64,000 bases of DNA, from the NCBI GenBank assembly GCA_037367355.1, contig CM074696.1, positions 2,480,001 to 2,544,000 on the forward strand, in the 5' to 3' direction. The translations under genes were made by a program, and so were the position numbers. The notes beneath the pieces were generated by a model. The model saw only the letters and a program-made list of their open reading frames with translations. It searched no databases and was not told where the DNA came from. Positions 21,589 through 34,513 of the stretch are shown piece by piece; position 1 is the first letter of the stretch; the number at the start of each line of letters is the position of its first letter. Source of the DNA: Neoscytalidium dimidiatum (Eukaryota; Ascomycota; Dothideomycetes; Botryosphaeriales; Botryosphaeriaceae).

Positions 21589-24500
21589 GATGTCTGGAAT
21601 TGAATACAGCTTGCAGATGTGTGATTTTGTAGTCGTTAGATTTAACAACTGATAAGTCCGCCTTGGCTCGATGGCATCATGTGGCGTTGACGCGATGATA
21701 GCAATGTGCATCTATAAATAGATCAGCTGTCCTACCCACCTTCCCGATTGCGACTGCTGAAGTGTTCAGCGCATGTTACAGATATGACACGAACCTTTGA
21801 GGCACGTCTTGTAGCTGCCGCCGTCTCTGCCTTGAATCAGAAATTGCTTCGACGTATCCTCATAAAGGAACGTGAGAACGGGCAAAAGGTCCATAAATTG
21901 CATTTCACTTTCCGTTTTATTTGCGTATGCCCATGTGCTGCGGCTTCTTTGCGAGAAGAAAAAAAAGGGGGGGGAAGTCAATAAAATAATGAATATCGCG
22001 TTCTCGCAAAGATCTTTTGATCGTATTGAGTTATCGAACTTCAAACTGATAGAATATGCTTCCAGACAAGAAATGGGTTTAGAGAAGAACTGGGATAATA
22101 TTTTGCATTACACGTACTTCGGATTTCTCGAACGCATACATATTCACAGACTTTTAGAACGTGCTTAGGTAGAAATTCACGGCAACTGCGTTTGGTTTGT
22201 TGACATTGATGGGTCATGATTCCGCGAAAATATCAATCCAAATGGAATCGAACTAGAAGGAAAAAAAATAATAAAGGGAGAAGGAGAGGAAAAAATGAGA
22301 TAAATCATTAGACATATTGTGAATTCTACATGCAGGCTCTGTTCGGATATTAATTGCTGTCGCTCCTTGATGTCGCGTTATATTTTCTCCCAGTCTGTTC
22401 GTGAATTCGAGTTCAGATGATTAGTCGCAATCTTACAAGAGTTCTCACCTGCTCCGATCCGCATGTAAATGAATTCTTCCGGTCCTGAATTTTAATCCAT
22501 GCGATTGAGCAAAACTTTCTTCGAGTAAGCTTAATCCTATGCTTGCGTGCAATTGTGCGCCACTAGAGACGTAGAGTTTCCAACATCCCCGCAGTAAAAC
22601 CCCAAAGGGTAGTTAAAGACAGCCAAGAAAGTCTGCAAAAGCCGATGTCACAAATGCTTGATGGAAGGTTACTTGAATACCAAACTAAAAATTTCTTCCT
22701 ATGGATCTAGTTCTTACGCGATGATAGGAGTGAACGGTAGTTATATGTAAAGCATACTTGGATTAATTCTTAAAATACATCAATGCGTTGAATAATAAAA
22801 GATGCCACCAACCTCTTTGGATGTACAAGTAGGGATCAAGAGATCAAACTGTTAGGTCAATTCACTTGTCACGGAAAGAGGTGAGAAAGCAGACAGGTAA
22901 TCCATTACCTATCAACAAGCGTGAACCTCTGGCATGGGCGAAGAAAGACACCACGGGCCACATGAAATGTCGATAGCGGCGCATGGAAAGCAGTGTATCA
23001 AGCTGCAGAAAGGGGCTAACGGAGAAGACACCATGGTGGAATTCATTGTACGCAATATCTAACTGCCAGAAAACAGTCCACGGCGAAATTCCGACCGGAA
23101 ACCACCGGCACCTGGCACTACGAGTACGAGAACGAGTTGGAAAGGGTGGTATAAAACCGTCAAAGCGTACTTCATGTCACGCGATATGGATCTCCGGGGT
23201 TGCTATCAGTGTAGGTATGAACCGAAGAAGGACGAGACCGAACACATCATCCTCATCACACTCCCATCGCTTTCCGACCCTGGCATATTTTGCCGTCCGC
23301 AGCCGGCTTTCTGTGCCATCGTAGAACCAGATTTAGTGGAGCGGAGTGCCTGAATGTTCAAACCAAGAGGATATCTCGGGAAACAGTGAAACCGCATCGA
23401 TGCGGGTCTTCTGCATTAGTCTAAGTGTGGAGGCCCTACTTACGATATGGAGTTGAGGAACGTTGTCTTATTCGTATGTCAAAGAGTCAATGTTGGTCGT
23501 GATGGTACCTCAATCCGAAGGGTCTGCGCCAGGAACTCGGCGAGTCATGGCCAGTTCACCGGCGGTGATCGACAGACGTTGAGGCGTTCCCCCGGACGCC
23601 GTGGCGCATTGGCACCTTGGTAACGAGCGTAGCATGAAACAACCGAGGCGGAGGACGTACGGACTCCGAGATGCGTTGAATTTGTTTATGAATTTCGCGT
23701 TCTTCGTTGATAATTGTTGAGGGTTTAGCCCAACGATACCACAGATACCAGAAGAAACATACAGTTACATCTTCGTAGGGCTGTTTTATCTAATGTCGAG
23801 GCATCCTGCTTGAAAAGGTGGGGAAACGGCCCGTGCCCATGTGTATCGGACCGGGTTCAATGCTCACACAGCACTTACAAAGCGAATGGATCACCCCTAT
23901 GGGATCTCTCAAGCTATTCGATGGATCGCTGTGAGCGGCTAATGATGGCCGGAGGGCTAGTTCAAATTGTCGTGGATATCTTATACGACGAGTCATGTGC
24001 CAGTGATCTGTAAGCAGCGGAAAGGTGTTGAAAGGACATTTCCGGGTCATGTGGTGAGTGAGACTCCAGTTCAACTCAACGTGATAGCCGATCTCAATTG
24101 GGTTGCATCTGGCTCACTGTCCTTTTACGGCTTGCTGCGGAAGATGGACCAAAATGAATGACTTGCGCGTGTGCTTTGTCTATCTGCGAAAACATGTACG
24201 GAGGTGCTACAGGAATGATATACAGCCGCGGCCTATAGATCAAACTCAGAGATCGCAATGGATAAAAGCTTCCAGACCCGTCTGCGACGTTTTAAAGAAG
24301 GTTGGGCCAGGGACCAGACAATCGAAACAGGTTACATGACGTATGCTTTTCTTGGAGCAACTGCAACGGCTCTTTCCAGGCTCCCAGGTTTCAGGGATCA
24401 GGAGGGGTTCCCACCCCGGATGGACAATATAGACGAGCACAAAGCAAACAAATGGGCTTGGAACTGGAGACCCGGGGGTTTGCTGTCCGTTCTAGTGTCT

Positions 24501-26087
24501 TGGCTGGTACACCGGGGAGAAGTTGAATTGAAAGCAGCGTGTCCCTCCCTGGCAGTCGGCCCGCCTGACAGGAAAGAAACATCTGCTTCTTGTCTGTTTG
24601 ACGTAGACGTAATACCAAGAGCTATTATCCGAGCGCGTACGCTAACAGTGGGTGCATCGTGTCAAACTTGACGTTTGTTGCAGGCTGGTGTTTCGATGAA
24701 GCACGGCCGAGATACAGGAAAAGTCCGAGGCGTGGGAAAAGCGAGTCAGGGCGCGCGCATCGAAATATGGCGCGTCCATCCTTGCTGATCAGAGACGAAA
24801 GATGGGGCAGAGGGGACTCTCGCCAGAAGCGCGGACCGTTCGCGAAGCGACTGTGGATGTAATCAGGCGCGCAGTTATAGCTGCAATTAGGGAAAGCTGC
24901 CTCCCAGAATACGACTCGGCGACGGCGGGCCTGTCTCCCGCGCTACAAGCCGACGATGGTGGCTGTCGCTTGCCCCAATGACGTACAGTAGCCCAGTTTC
25001 AGAGAGAGAGCGTTTCAAGTGCAGTCCCGACTACAAAACTCCTCCGCCGCCAAGCGCTGCTGCTACTCTCCCCTCAACACCACCAGCGTTTGCACCAGCC
25101 AAATCGCCGGTCTCACTCGCATCCGCCCTCGCCCCGCGAAACGCGCGCACCAGCAGAAGATTCTCCAAACATCATGCCGATCCGCACGAACTCGCGAGGA
25201 AGCGGCGTGCCCGTCCACAGGCCCGCCGCCAAGTGCGCAGGTTGACGGGACAAGCCCTTGGCTCGTCTCGCCACTTAGGTCCGCTGGCTGTTCCGCGTCT
25301 CGACTGTCTCAGCACGTGGGCGGAACTACACTCAATGGCGGAGAAACAGAACGACAATCTCCTGAGTGCAGCGCAAGGCATCCCGCCCAGAGCACCTAAC
25401 ATATCGCGATCTGCCAAACGTGCCCCCGAATAACTGCCGCCCTTAGCCGATGGTAGCAGCTGCTTGCTTGATCTCAACCTTAACACTCTGTTTGGAAGAA
25501 GCTTCGAAGGGGCCAGAGCGTGCCTCCCGACAAACCATGATCCGACGACCGACTGCCGTGAGACAACAGCGGTCCTTGGGGAGACTACATTAAGCATGCA
25601 AGAGAGAGCTGGAGAGGATCAAAACCAAACATGTTTGCCCAAACAAACGCAGGCGGAGCGGAGACCAGCTCATTCCGCCGCCCGCTCAGATCCAGACAGG
25701 GAACTCCCTCGCCTAGCTGCCGCACATCTATCTGAATCTCTTGGGCGTCTGTCTCCACCCCGCCAAGCCATCTCCAAACAGACACTATGGTCAGTGCCGG
25801 GGGCCCTTTGGTCTCGTTTAGTCCGCAAAGAGATTGGTCATTGCGGCTGTGGCGTACCATGCGTCCCATTGTAGCGTCAGAGGCGAGAGAAACGAGGCTG
25901 CCATCACCACCACTTGGTTTGTATAAAGTCTGCCGTCGAGCCGCCTCAATGCTGTCTTCAGCAAGCCGGTCTTCCACTCTCCAGCAGTCACAAAGCAACA
26001 GCATCACTCCCAAATCCGCTCTCTATAGCAATCACTCACTTCCTCGACGGGTAATCACTAAATCCAACTACAACACCAACAAACAAA
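21589..26087. other. Gene-poor region, 4.5 kb
   Basis: No supported gene. Parts near 21.9-23.0 kb are AT-rich with scattered stops in all frames. 24.2-25.4 kb has several medium frames (for example 24258-24671 and 24978-25433 on plus) without start context or family resemblance. The last 170 nt are the pectate lyase promoter. Confidence 0.45.
25922..25928 (+). promoter_or_regulatory. TATA box of the pectate lyase gene
   Basis: TATAAAG lies about 165 nt before ATG 26088. The CAA/CTC-rich leader (CCAACTACAACACCAACAAACAAAATG) is typical of highly expressed fungal genes. Confidence 0.5.
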
Positions 26088-26965
26088 ATGAAGTACTCCG
26101 CCACTCTCTCTCTTGCCGCCACTCTGGCCGTCGCCCATGCGAGCCAGCTCCGCTCCCTTGGCATCACCCGCCGACAGAGCGGTCTCTCCATCCCCTCTTC
26201 CGCTGGCACTGAGACGCTCAGCGAGCCTCAGTACATCACCGGCTCCTTTGACGGTGGCCTGAAGACCTATGGTCGTGGTGTTTCCTGCAGCAGCGGCGAG
26301 GGCGGTGAGTCCGACGCCGTTTTCGTCCTTGAGGATGGTGCTAGTCTTAGCAATGCCATCATTGGTGCCGACCAGATCGAAGGTGTCTACTGCCTGGGTG
26401 CCTGCACCATCAACAACGTCTGGTGGGAGGCCGTCTGTGAGGGTAAGTTCTCCTCCTCCCGCCCCCTGCCCGCCGCCATCAAACACTAATCCCATTTCCT
26501 TCCAGATGCTCTCTCTATCAAGGGTGACGGCGACGCCACCGTCACTGGTGGTGGTGCCCAGGGCGCTAAGGACAAGGTCATCCAGCACAACGGCTCTGGC
26601 ACCGTCACCATCAACGGCTTCACCGTCTCCGACTTTGGAAAGCTCTACCGCTCCTGCGGTAACTGCAAGGGCCAGTCTGGCTCCCGCAACGTCGTCGTCC
26701 AGAATGTCAAGGCATACTCCGGCAGCCAGCTTGTCGGCATCAACTCCAACATGGGTGACACTGCCACCATCTCCGACACTTGCGCCACCTCGGTCGATGA
26801 GGTGAGTCTCCGCTTGAACTTTCCCTCTATAAGATGGCTCACGCTAACTTCTTTCACCAGATCTGCGCCGAGTACGAGGGCAACAGCAGTGGTGATGAGC
26901 CCACTGAGGTTGGCAACGGCCAGCCCAGCGAGGCTTGCAAGTACACCGAGGTCCCTGCCTGCTAA
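26088..26965 (+). CDS. Pectate lyase, polysaccharide lyase family 3
   Basis: Exons 26088-26442, 26506-26801 and 26861-26965 give 251 residues, normal for PL3. A signal peptide covers residues 1-18, followed by a likely Kex2-type site (ITRRQ, residues 24-28). Family features are the many Cys, [56 protein letters not shown] [10 protein letters not shown], and [11 protein letters not shown] near the end. The enzyme cleaves unesterified polygalacturonan by calcium-dependent beta-elimination outside the cell. Introns are 63 and 59 nt. It sits next to a degraded FAD oxidase and is one of two pectin-degrading lyases in the window. Confidence 0.93.
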
Positions 26966-27264
26966 ACGCCCGATGGACCTGATGCGACGGCTCGGATTAA
27001 GAGTTAGCAGGACTTCGTTTGTGGCTGGTTCCCAACGTCGCGTCTTTCCTTTACACCTTCCTGTTCAACCTGTACCTATAAACCTCTCGATGCTTTTGTA
27101 AATATAGAAACACTTTGTGGACTGCAAAACATTTCTTGTGCTTGAGTGAAATTAATTTCAAAAGGTAACCTACATTATATTATTCCTCGCTTACAAGTCC
27201 CGGAATCATACCTTCATCCCAGCTCCAGCTCATTCCACCTCGCCCTGCCACGGCCAACCATCCG

Positions 27265-28010
27265 CCCACGAGCGTCTTAAGCCTTGCGACACAGCCTCTC
27301 ATCCTGCGTCAGCAACCAGTTCGCCGTCCAAACCTCCCACGCCTCCCTCCCAACCCCCGGCAGTGGGCGCGTGAAACAGCCCCCCCGGGCCAACCCACTC
27401 CTTCACCTCCACCAACCTTGCGTAACTCATCCCGAAAAAACGCCTCCTGCCAGCCCGGCTGCTGTATGTCCGCCTTGCTCATGTACGCGCCGCCGCCGGG
27501 GCTGGCCCGCCTGCGCTGCCCAAATACCTCGTACGTCAGGTAATCGAAGCTCTCCCCGATCGCCGCCGCCGCGCAGGCGTGCAGCACGCTGTCGCGCCAG
27601 TGCGTGTTGACGGCGCTGGGAGGGACGCCGAGGCGCGGGTTTCGTTCCGCAAGTTCGCACAGCTTGTACACCTGGACGCCTGCGGCGACGTAGATCGCTT
27701 TACCGCTATACGACGGCGAGAGATATTTATCAATGGGCTCAATGTCCTTCAGGTTGTGCGTCCGAACACTAAGCGCACCAGCTTCTGTCGACTTGCCGGC
27801 AAAGTCATGCCCAGTGTTCTTGACAACGAGGCGAATATTGGCGTTGCGGGTGAAGTTGATGGTGAGTTGGATGGATGGATCCTGTGGTGGAAGCGTTGAC
27901 GACATAGGATGGTGAGCCGCCAAGTGTGCAGTTGTCAGTCACATTGATGTTTGTTGGGGGACAAGTGCGACCTTGGAAGAAAGGCAAGGCGACTGAGGTT
28001 AAATCATGGT
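27265..28010 (-). pseudogene. Berberine-bridge-type FAD oxidase, deleted relic
   Basis: Minus-strand pieces of a secreted FAD-linked oxidase lie in different frames. Near 27987 the N-side piece has FFQGRTCPPT and CTLGGSPSYVVNAST. A frame change at about 27890 leads to NFTRNANIRLVVKNTGHDF, SVRTHNLKDIE and VAAGVQVYKL. That is followed at once by NPRLGVPPSAVNTHWRDSVLH and GGGAYMSKADIQQPGWQEAFF, which belong near the C-terminus of this family. The whole catalytic middle is therefore missing, and the FAD-linking His region upstream is not visible. The last residues run into a wrong frame. Intact members have roughly 500-600 residues; this is a nonfunctional remnant. Confidence 0.8.
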
Positions 28011-29487
28011 GCTGTGATAGTGTGGGTGATGGGAAAGGGAATGAAACGTAAAGGGCTTACTGAAGGTAAGAAATATTGCAGTTGGATGCAATGTATGCAC
28101 GTTAAGAGGTTATTTTATTTTCCCCAAGCGGTGTTACAGCAGCCATGCGCGAGAGGAATCGTGCTGATGAGAGAATTTCCAAGCTTCTGATCAAAGTATT
28201 GCCATGCCTCGGTCGCCGGCCAAGCCCCATTACCGGGGAACAACTTGCAGCTGAGGGGTTGCTGAGATGCCGAGCTAGAGTTGGCTGAGGTGAGGTATTT
28301 CTCCTATGGGGAAACTCCAGGCACTATAGAGGTATTGGCAACTACCTCTTTCTCCCAAGAGAAAAATTGTGCAGTGGTCAAGTCTGCAGCAGCACCACAT
28401 GTTGCGCCTAGAGTGGTGAGCACCAAATGCCAGAGAAAATCGTTCGGAGTAAAGCTACTTATGGTGCCTAGAGGCCTTACGACGAAACTTACACTTATAT
28501 CGAAGCATTCAGACGACAATCGCGAAGAATTCAAAGGAAAAGAACGCAGTGAAATTTGGACAAGCTGTTGCATTGGCTCGGCATCTTCGTATTCACCTGC
28601 AGGACGTTCTAGGTAATTAGAGTCCTTCATGCAGCTGCAACGGTTCAATAGCGCCTTACAGTAAAATTCCCAAATATAAGGATTTTTAAGATCGCCACAA
28701 GTGCGGGGAAGCATTTGAAGATACAGGACTTTAGAGACCTACGGAGAGTTGACCACGTACATATATGAGTTTCCATGCGTTCCTAAGAACCATGGAAACT
28801 AATTATGGCGACGAAAAACAGCGCTGAGGTGGATCGGTTGAACGGAGGCGGCGGACCTTGGCTTCTCATTGCGGGAGCCTGGCTAGCGGCTCATCGGCAT
28901 CCAGATCTCTTCGGTTACAGGGGCGGATGGGCGAATCGCGCTGCTCTGTGCCCCAGACTGTCGCATATCGAATCTCAAGCCCCACAGAGCTGTATCTCGT
29001 TTGCTGGCAAAATGGAGCACCTGTGCCCCTCCAATATTCTCATCGTGTTTATTCGTGTCGTCAGAGCTCCGGTCCGGAAAGGGTACCATAACCCACATTC
29101 TCGACTCGTTTCCGTGTCATTAATCCCGTGCCCACTAGATTTTTTTTTTACAACTCCGTGCCATACATGGCCAGTCATATAGCAGTCATGTTAATATTCA
29201 CCTAGACATTGCAGCCCATAAGAGGGTCGAACAAAATTCACATCAGTCCTATACTCTATCATTCAAAAGTGGGAAAATATTCATTATCCTTCTTCATTGC
29301 GCAAGTTGCCTCGAAAGGAGTGACTTGAGAAGATAAAACCAATCACTAACTAGAACAATCATTGCGCGAAGCCACCGCACGCACAAAGGTCAAAGGAGCG
29401 TATACACCAACCTCCCGACAGACCACCGCCCCGCTCGCAACCCTCTCCACCCGGGCCGCAAAACGCCATCTCCCCCCCTCTCCCCGC
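28011..29487. other. Gene-free stretch, 1.5 kb
   Basis: No supported gene; short frames at 28281-28714 and 28805-29182 show no family features. It includes the 3' flank of the copper ATPase. Confidence 0.45.
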
Positions 29488-32400
29488 TCAAGCCCACCTC
29501 TTCACAAACCTCAACTGCCACGCGATCAAAATAACAGGCACGACGCTCACCACCTCGCCCAGGCCCGCGTACTCGGGCGGGATGCGCACGTCGCCCGGAA
29601 ACGCGCCGGCGGCGAGCAAGATGGCGAACACGTTGTAGACGAAGCTCCAGGCGAAGTTCAAGCAGATGCGCGCGAAGGCGGAGCGCGAGACGCGCAGCAG
29701 GACGAGCAGGCCGGCGAGCGAGTCGGCGGTGAGCACGGCGTCGGCGGCGGCGGCGGCGACGTCGGCGCCGCCGCTCACGTGCACGCCGACGGTGGCCTGC
29801 GCGAGCGCGACGCTGTCGTTGGTGCCATCGCCGCAGAAGAGGATGGTTGGCGCGGTATTGCTGGCGGAGTGGTGGTGGTGGTGGTGGAGGAGGAGTTCCT
29901 GGACGTAGGCTTGCTTGTCCGCGGGCGAGGCGCGCGAGCGCACGTTGGAGGTGGGGATGCCGAGTTCGGCGGCGACGGCGTGGACGGCGCCTTCGTCGTC
30001 GCCGCTGACGAGGGAGATGGCGATGTTGGCGGCGCGGAGGCGCTGGATGACGGACGGGGTTTCCGGGCGGAGCGCGTCGCGGAGGCCGTAGGCGGCGGAG
30101 AGGGCGCCGTCGACCGTGATGCAGAAGACGGTGAGGCCTTCGGAGAGGAGGGTGGATACAGCTGGGTCGGACTCGAGGCCGAGCCAACGCGAGTTGCCGG
30201 CGCGGATGTGGGCGCCGTCGACGAAGGCTTCGATGCCTATGCCGGGAAGGGATTGGATGTCGTTGATGGGGACTTCTGTGACACCTTTGTATTCCAAGTG
30301 CGCCGCCACAGCTACGGATACCGGATGCTTGCTGCCTTTGACAAGTCCGAGAAGGACCCCAATCACTGAGTCGATTGACCCATTCGGGAGGACCTCTCTC
30401 ACAACGCTGAGCTTTCCCTGCGTCAGGGTTCCCGTCTTGTCGAACACAACGTGTTCCGTTTTGCGCGCGACTTCCAGTGTCTCCGCGGATTTGACCACGA
30501 CACCATTTTCGGCGGCTATGCCGCTCGCCATGACTACCACCATTGGCACTGCTAGACCGATAGCACACGGGCAACTGACAATCAGCGTGGCGATGGCATA
30601 CGTGATGGCCTGCACTGCCGCATCCTCGCCACTCATCCCATGCGCGCCCACGCCGACGCCCATCCAGGCTGCGAAAGTCACCACCGTGATGCTTACCACG
30701 ACTGGTACGAACCACGAGGCAACCTTGTCTGCCAGATCCTGGATTTTGGGCTTGGACATCTTCGCCTGGTCCACCATGGCCGCAATTTTTGCAACGGTAT
30801 TCGATCCCGGCAGTCGCGTCACGCGGGCCACGAGTGTGCCAGACCCATTAACGCTGCCAGCGATGACGGACGCGCCTGTCTGCTTCGAAACAGGATTCGC
30901 CTCACCAGTGACCATGGATTCGTCGATCTCAGAGATACCCATGAGCACGGTGCCGTCCGTGGGAATGCGGGTCTCGGGGAGAACCTTGAAAATATCACCG
31001 TACTGCAGGAGACGGGCATCAATCTCTGTATCGGAGCCTTGATTGTTCGTGGACGAGAGAAGGGCAGTAGTGGCCTGTAGAGAGCGGACAGAGACGCTTT
31101 CGACGGCCTTTTGGCGGGCCAGAGCGCCGAGGAAGCGGCCAACCATGATGAGCGTAACCAAGAGGGTTCCTGTTTCGAAGAACTCGCCAGTTGAGAGCGG
31201 TTTTCCGGCAACAAGATAGGCAAAAGCTACAACGGAGAAGACGTAGGCAGCAGTCGTGCTGAGAACAATCAAAAGGTCCATTTCGATGACACGGGAGAAG
31301 ACCAAGCTGCGCACAGCACTGGAATAGAACGGGCCGGCGATGCCGACTTGGATAATGGTGGCGAGGGCCAAGGACGCGCTGCCGTAGGCTATTTCGTTTT
31401 CTGGGAGAGGCGCCCAAGCCATGATAAGGACCGGAATGGTGAGAAGGGCTGAAATGAAAGTGCTAATTCCGACATTCCAGACGTGCTTGCGGCCGGATGA
31501 TATGGACGGCGGCGGGCGTGGCGGTGCCAACTCCAGAGGCGAGCTGAAGGCATGACCGATTAGGTCGCGAGCTCCGATGACTTTGGGATCATACTGCAGA
31601 GACACGGTGTCCTTGTCCACAATCGAAGCACCAACAACCCCGAAAGGCATTTCGCGGTTGACGAAAGCCTTTGCATCACCACCAGCGAGGACTTCAATGA
31701 CTTCGAGCTCGTCATTTTCATTGATGACCCGGTCGAAGTGGAATCCGGTCTCCTTCTCGAGGCGAGCTTGGACCTGCTCAGCGGAGAAGATCCTCCTGTC
31801 GACATCAAATTGAGCTCTGGAGAGGACCAGGCTGGTCTGTACACGAGAAACGGCTGGGATAGCACTCAGAGATCTCATGAGCTTTGTCTCACATCCCGTG
31901 CATGTCATGCCATGGACGGTGAGGACGACGTGTTCATTTTCATGTCCCCGCTCGACGTCGAGAACGCCCTTGAGGGAGATGTTGGCAGTCGTCTTTTCTG
32001 GATCCTCGCAGGCGGAAGCTTTGGCTCTAACGCTGAAAGGCTTCTCGGTGCAGCAGTCATCCTGGCAGGCAGAAGCTTTGCCAATTTTGGAGCCTCGCTC
32101 TCCACATGGAGCAAGCTTTGTGGATTTCCCACGACACGGTGAGCCGGGCTTCTTTTCAGAAATGAGGGAAGAGCGAGACGAGGGACGGGCTCCGCGCCTA
32201 CGTCTTAGGGTGGCAGTCTTGTTACAGCAGGATTCCAAATTCATCTCAAGAAGGGTGCGGCAGATACAGCCGAGAGCCTCGAGAGAAGCGCGGTACTTGT
32301 TGCGTGTCTTCTTCTTGTGGTAGTCACAGGCATCAGGACTATCGGGAACGGCCTGCGAGCAGTTGTCATTACACTCGCGGAGCGCGAGCTCGTCGAGGCA

Positions 32401-33062
32401 GCCATCTGCGCACAGTCAGAACGGAGGTAAGACGTGAAGAGAAAGGAAGAGTGCACACCATCGCAACATTGGGGCTTTTTGCCTTCCTTGCCCGGGCCAG
32501 TCCCTTCACAGCAAGCTGGGCGGGTACAGGCAGATGCGGCCTTGGTGGAAGCAGGAGTTTCGTTAGCGCAGCAAGCGTCCTTGCAACTGTTTTTAGCGGG
32601 CATGGCTTCAGGTGACAGCGCGTTGCTCGCACGGCAGGCACCCTGGCAGCCATCGGCATTCGTTGGCTTCTGAGGAACTGAAACTTCTGACTTGCAGCAA
32701 GATTTAGCACAGTTGTCCGCATCCTCATCCTGCTGGGAAACTTCGCCTTTACAGCACGCGTCCCCGCAGCCATCATTGGCAGGCTTAGGGTTGCCACAGG
32801 TCACAGGCGCAGCAGCAACAGCAACACCTCCGCCACAGCAGCCATCAGCACAGCTATCCGCATCATTAGACTTGACAGAGGAGTTTGCGATGGGGCCGCA
32901 GCAGCCATCACGGCAGCTTTCTCCAGACGTGCGTGGGAGAACTTCGGCAGGCGGAGGGGATGGTTGGCGCTCCGGGTTCGAGGAGCAGCAGCCTCCAGCA
33001 CAGCCAGAGGACGGCGACCCTGGATCTGGTGGCGGAGAGCCGGACGGCTTGCACGGACTCAT
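29488..33062 (-). CDS. Copper-transporting P1B-type ATPase with Cys-rich N-terminus
   Basis: Minus-strand exons 33062-32459 and 32405-29488 (53-nt intron) give 1173 residues. Residues 1-330 hold about a dozen CxxxCC or CC clusters (CAGGCC, CRDGCC, CADGCC, CGDACC, CAKSCC, CKDACC, CQDDCC). A heavy-metal domain has MTCTGC near 368-373, followed by membrane helices, the CPC motif at 813-815 (IVSCPCAIG), the phosphorylation Asp near 857 (DKTGTLTQGK), the SKHP nucleotide-domain motif and GDGTNDS. The CPC motif marks Cu(I) transport. The Cys-rich front end resembles the fungal detoxification exporters of the CRP1/CrpA type, which pump excess copper out. A His-6 run lies just before the GDGTND motif (near 29878). 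The second exon has its own ATG at 32244, which would give a shorter form. Confidence 0.94.
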
Positions 33063-34513
33063 GCTGTGGATGGATCGATCGATGCAGAAAGTGGACGGAC
33101 TCCGAAGAGGAGAAGGAGTGGAAGCAAGAGGTGAACGGTGAAGGGAACCGATAAGACGGTAGAGAGCTGTTGGCGCAAGTGCAGCCGAATTGCGGAGGCA
33201 GGAAAGCGCGAACGCGGGGCTCGACCGCGTCTCAGCACAGGTTTCGGAGCCGTTTGACCGGTCGCGACTCGTCCCGCGTGTGCCTATCGGAATGAGCGCG
33301 ATATCGGAATTCCTTGACGGAGCCCACTATTCCGCAGCTGTCTGCTCGATTGCGAACTCTTCAGCAGAATTACAAGATTTGCAAGGGCCCTTTTTAATCA
33401 GATTCGCTGTTGGCGCTCACAGTGGCTCGTGGGAATGGATGCACTCTCTTGATCAGCCGGTCGGGATGCTAGCCCAACATGGAAGGACACAAACACAAGG
33501 ATTCAGGCCATCAGTGGTCGTGTTGGAATCAAAGGCTCAATAGTCTACCTTGATCTGTCTCCATTACACCTGAGGCTTTCAATGAGCCTGAACGTCCACT
33601 CCACCTGCGGGCCGGGCCGCGCCTCGGATTTTCGTCGGCGCTCAGAATCACGTCCTTCTTGCATGATTCTCATCCCCTCGACCGCCGGATCAAGATAGCA
33701 AGCCAACTCAGGATGATGATTCTGAGGAGTACTCAAAACAACGCCCTGTTTCTGATTTTTGCCGGCCAGTCTTCTTCGAGTTGAGAGAAACAAGCATGAA
33801 TTTAATGAGAAGCACTAATTCTCTCCACATGCACCAAATAAATATAGAGGCTGTGCTCCCACGGTTCAGACATGTGTAGTCCACACCGGAACATCTCTAA
33901 CATCCAATGGTCGCCAAGGTCCCAGGATTATCAGCCGCAAAGGCTTGGGACGATGCTGATGGGGGCTGAGCGGATTGTTTACTGTGCTGCCCTCCCGGCC
34001 GCGATAACGAAGTGATGTGAACACGAGACCAAGAACGTGGACAAGAAGATTTGTTTCACACCGCGACGGATGCCAATGGCCGGTCAAGCTCTGCTGCCAT
34101 TTGCACCAGCATGGCATTGCTGTCCCTCGAGATATCCTCTGAAAAATGATTCCCAAACGTCGTCTTCGGGGGCGGGCAATGTAATGGATCTCCCGTACAG
34201 CAACGTAATGCCTACCACGTGTCGAGGCCAACGATAAAACGTCATCTGAGGAGCAATGGTTTGACACAAGATGGAAGAGTCGCGTCCAGGCTCAAAACCA
34301 AAGTATTACACGCATAAGAAATCTTTATTTGCCCAACTCGCAGAAGTGTGTATCCAAAAACAAAGGTACTGAACATTATGTATGTTCGGTCCAAGAAATT
34401 ACTTTCAGGATGCCAGAAACGAAAAGAACTCCGCCCTAGTCTTTACGCTCCAACAAGAAGTGGTACTATGTGTACATGCAGCATCCATGCCATCCAGTCC
34501 TTTTTTCTACACT
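33063..34513. other. Gene-free stretch, 1.45 kb
   Basis: It holds the copper ATPase promoter on one side and the GH72 3' flank on the other. No gene is recognised. Confidence 0.45.

Noticed and set aside
24258..24671. 137-codon plus-strand frame
   Set aside because: No recognisable motif, no intron logic and no promoter; treated as chance.
29362..30369. 335-codon plus-strand frame
   Set aside because: Antisense shadow of the copper ATPase; Gly/Glu/Val-rich without family resemblance.
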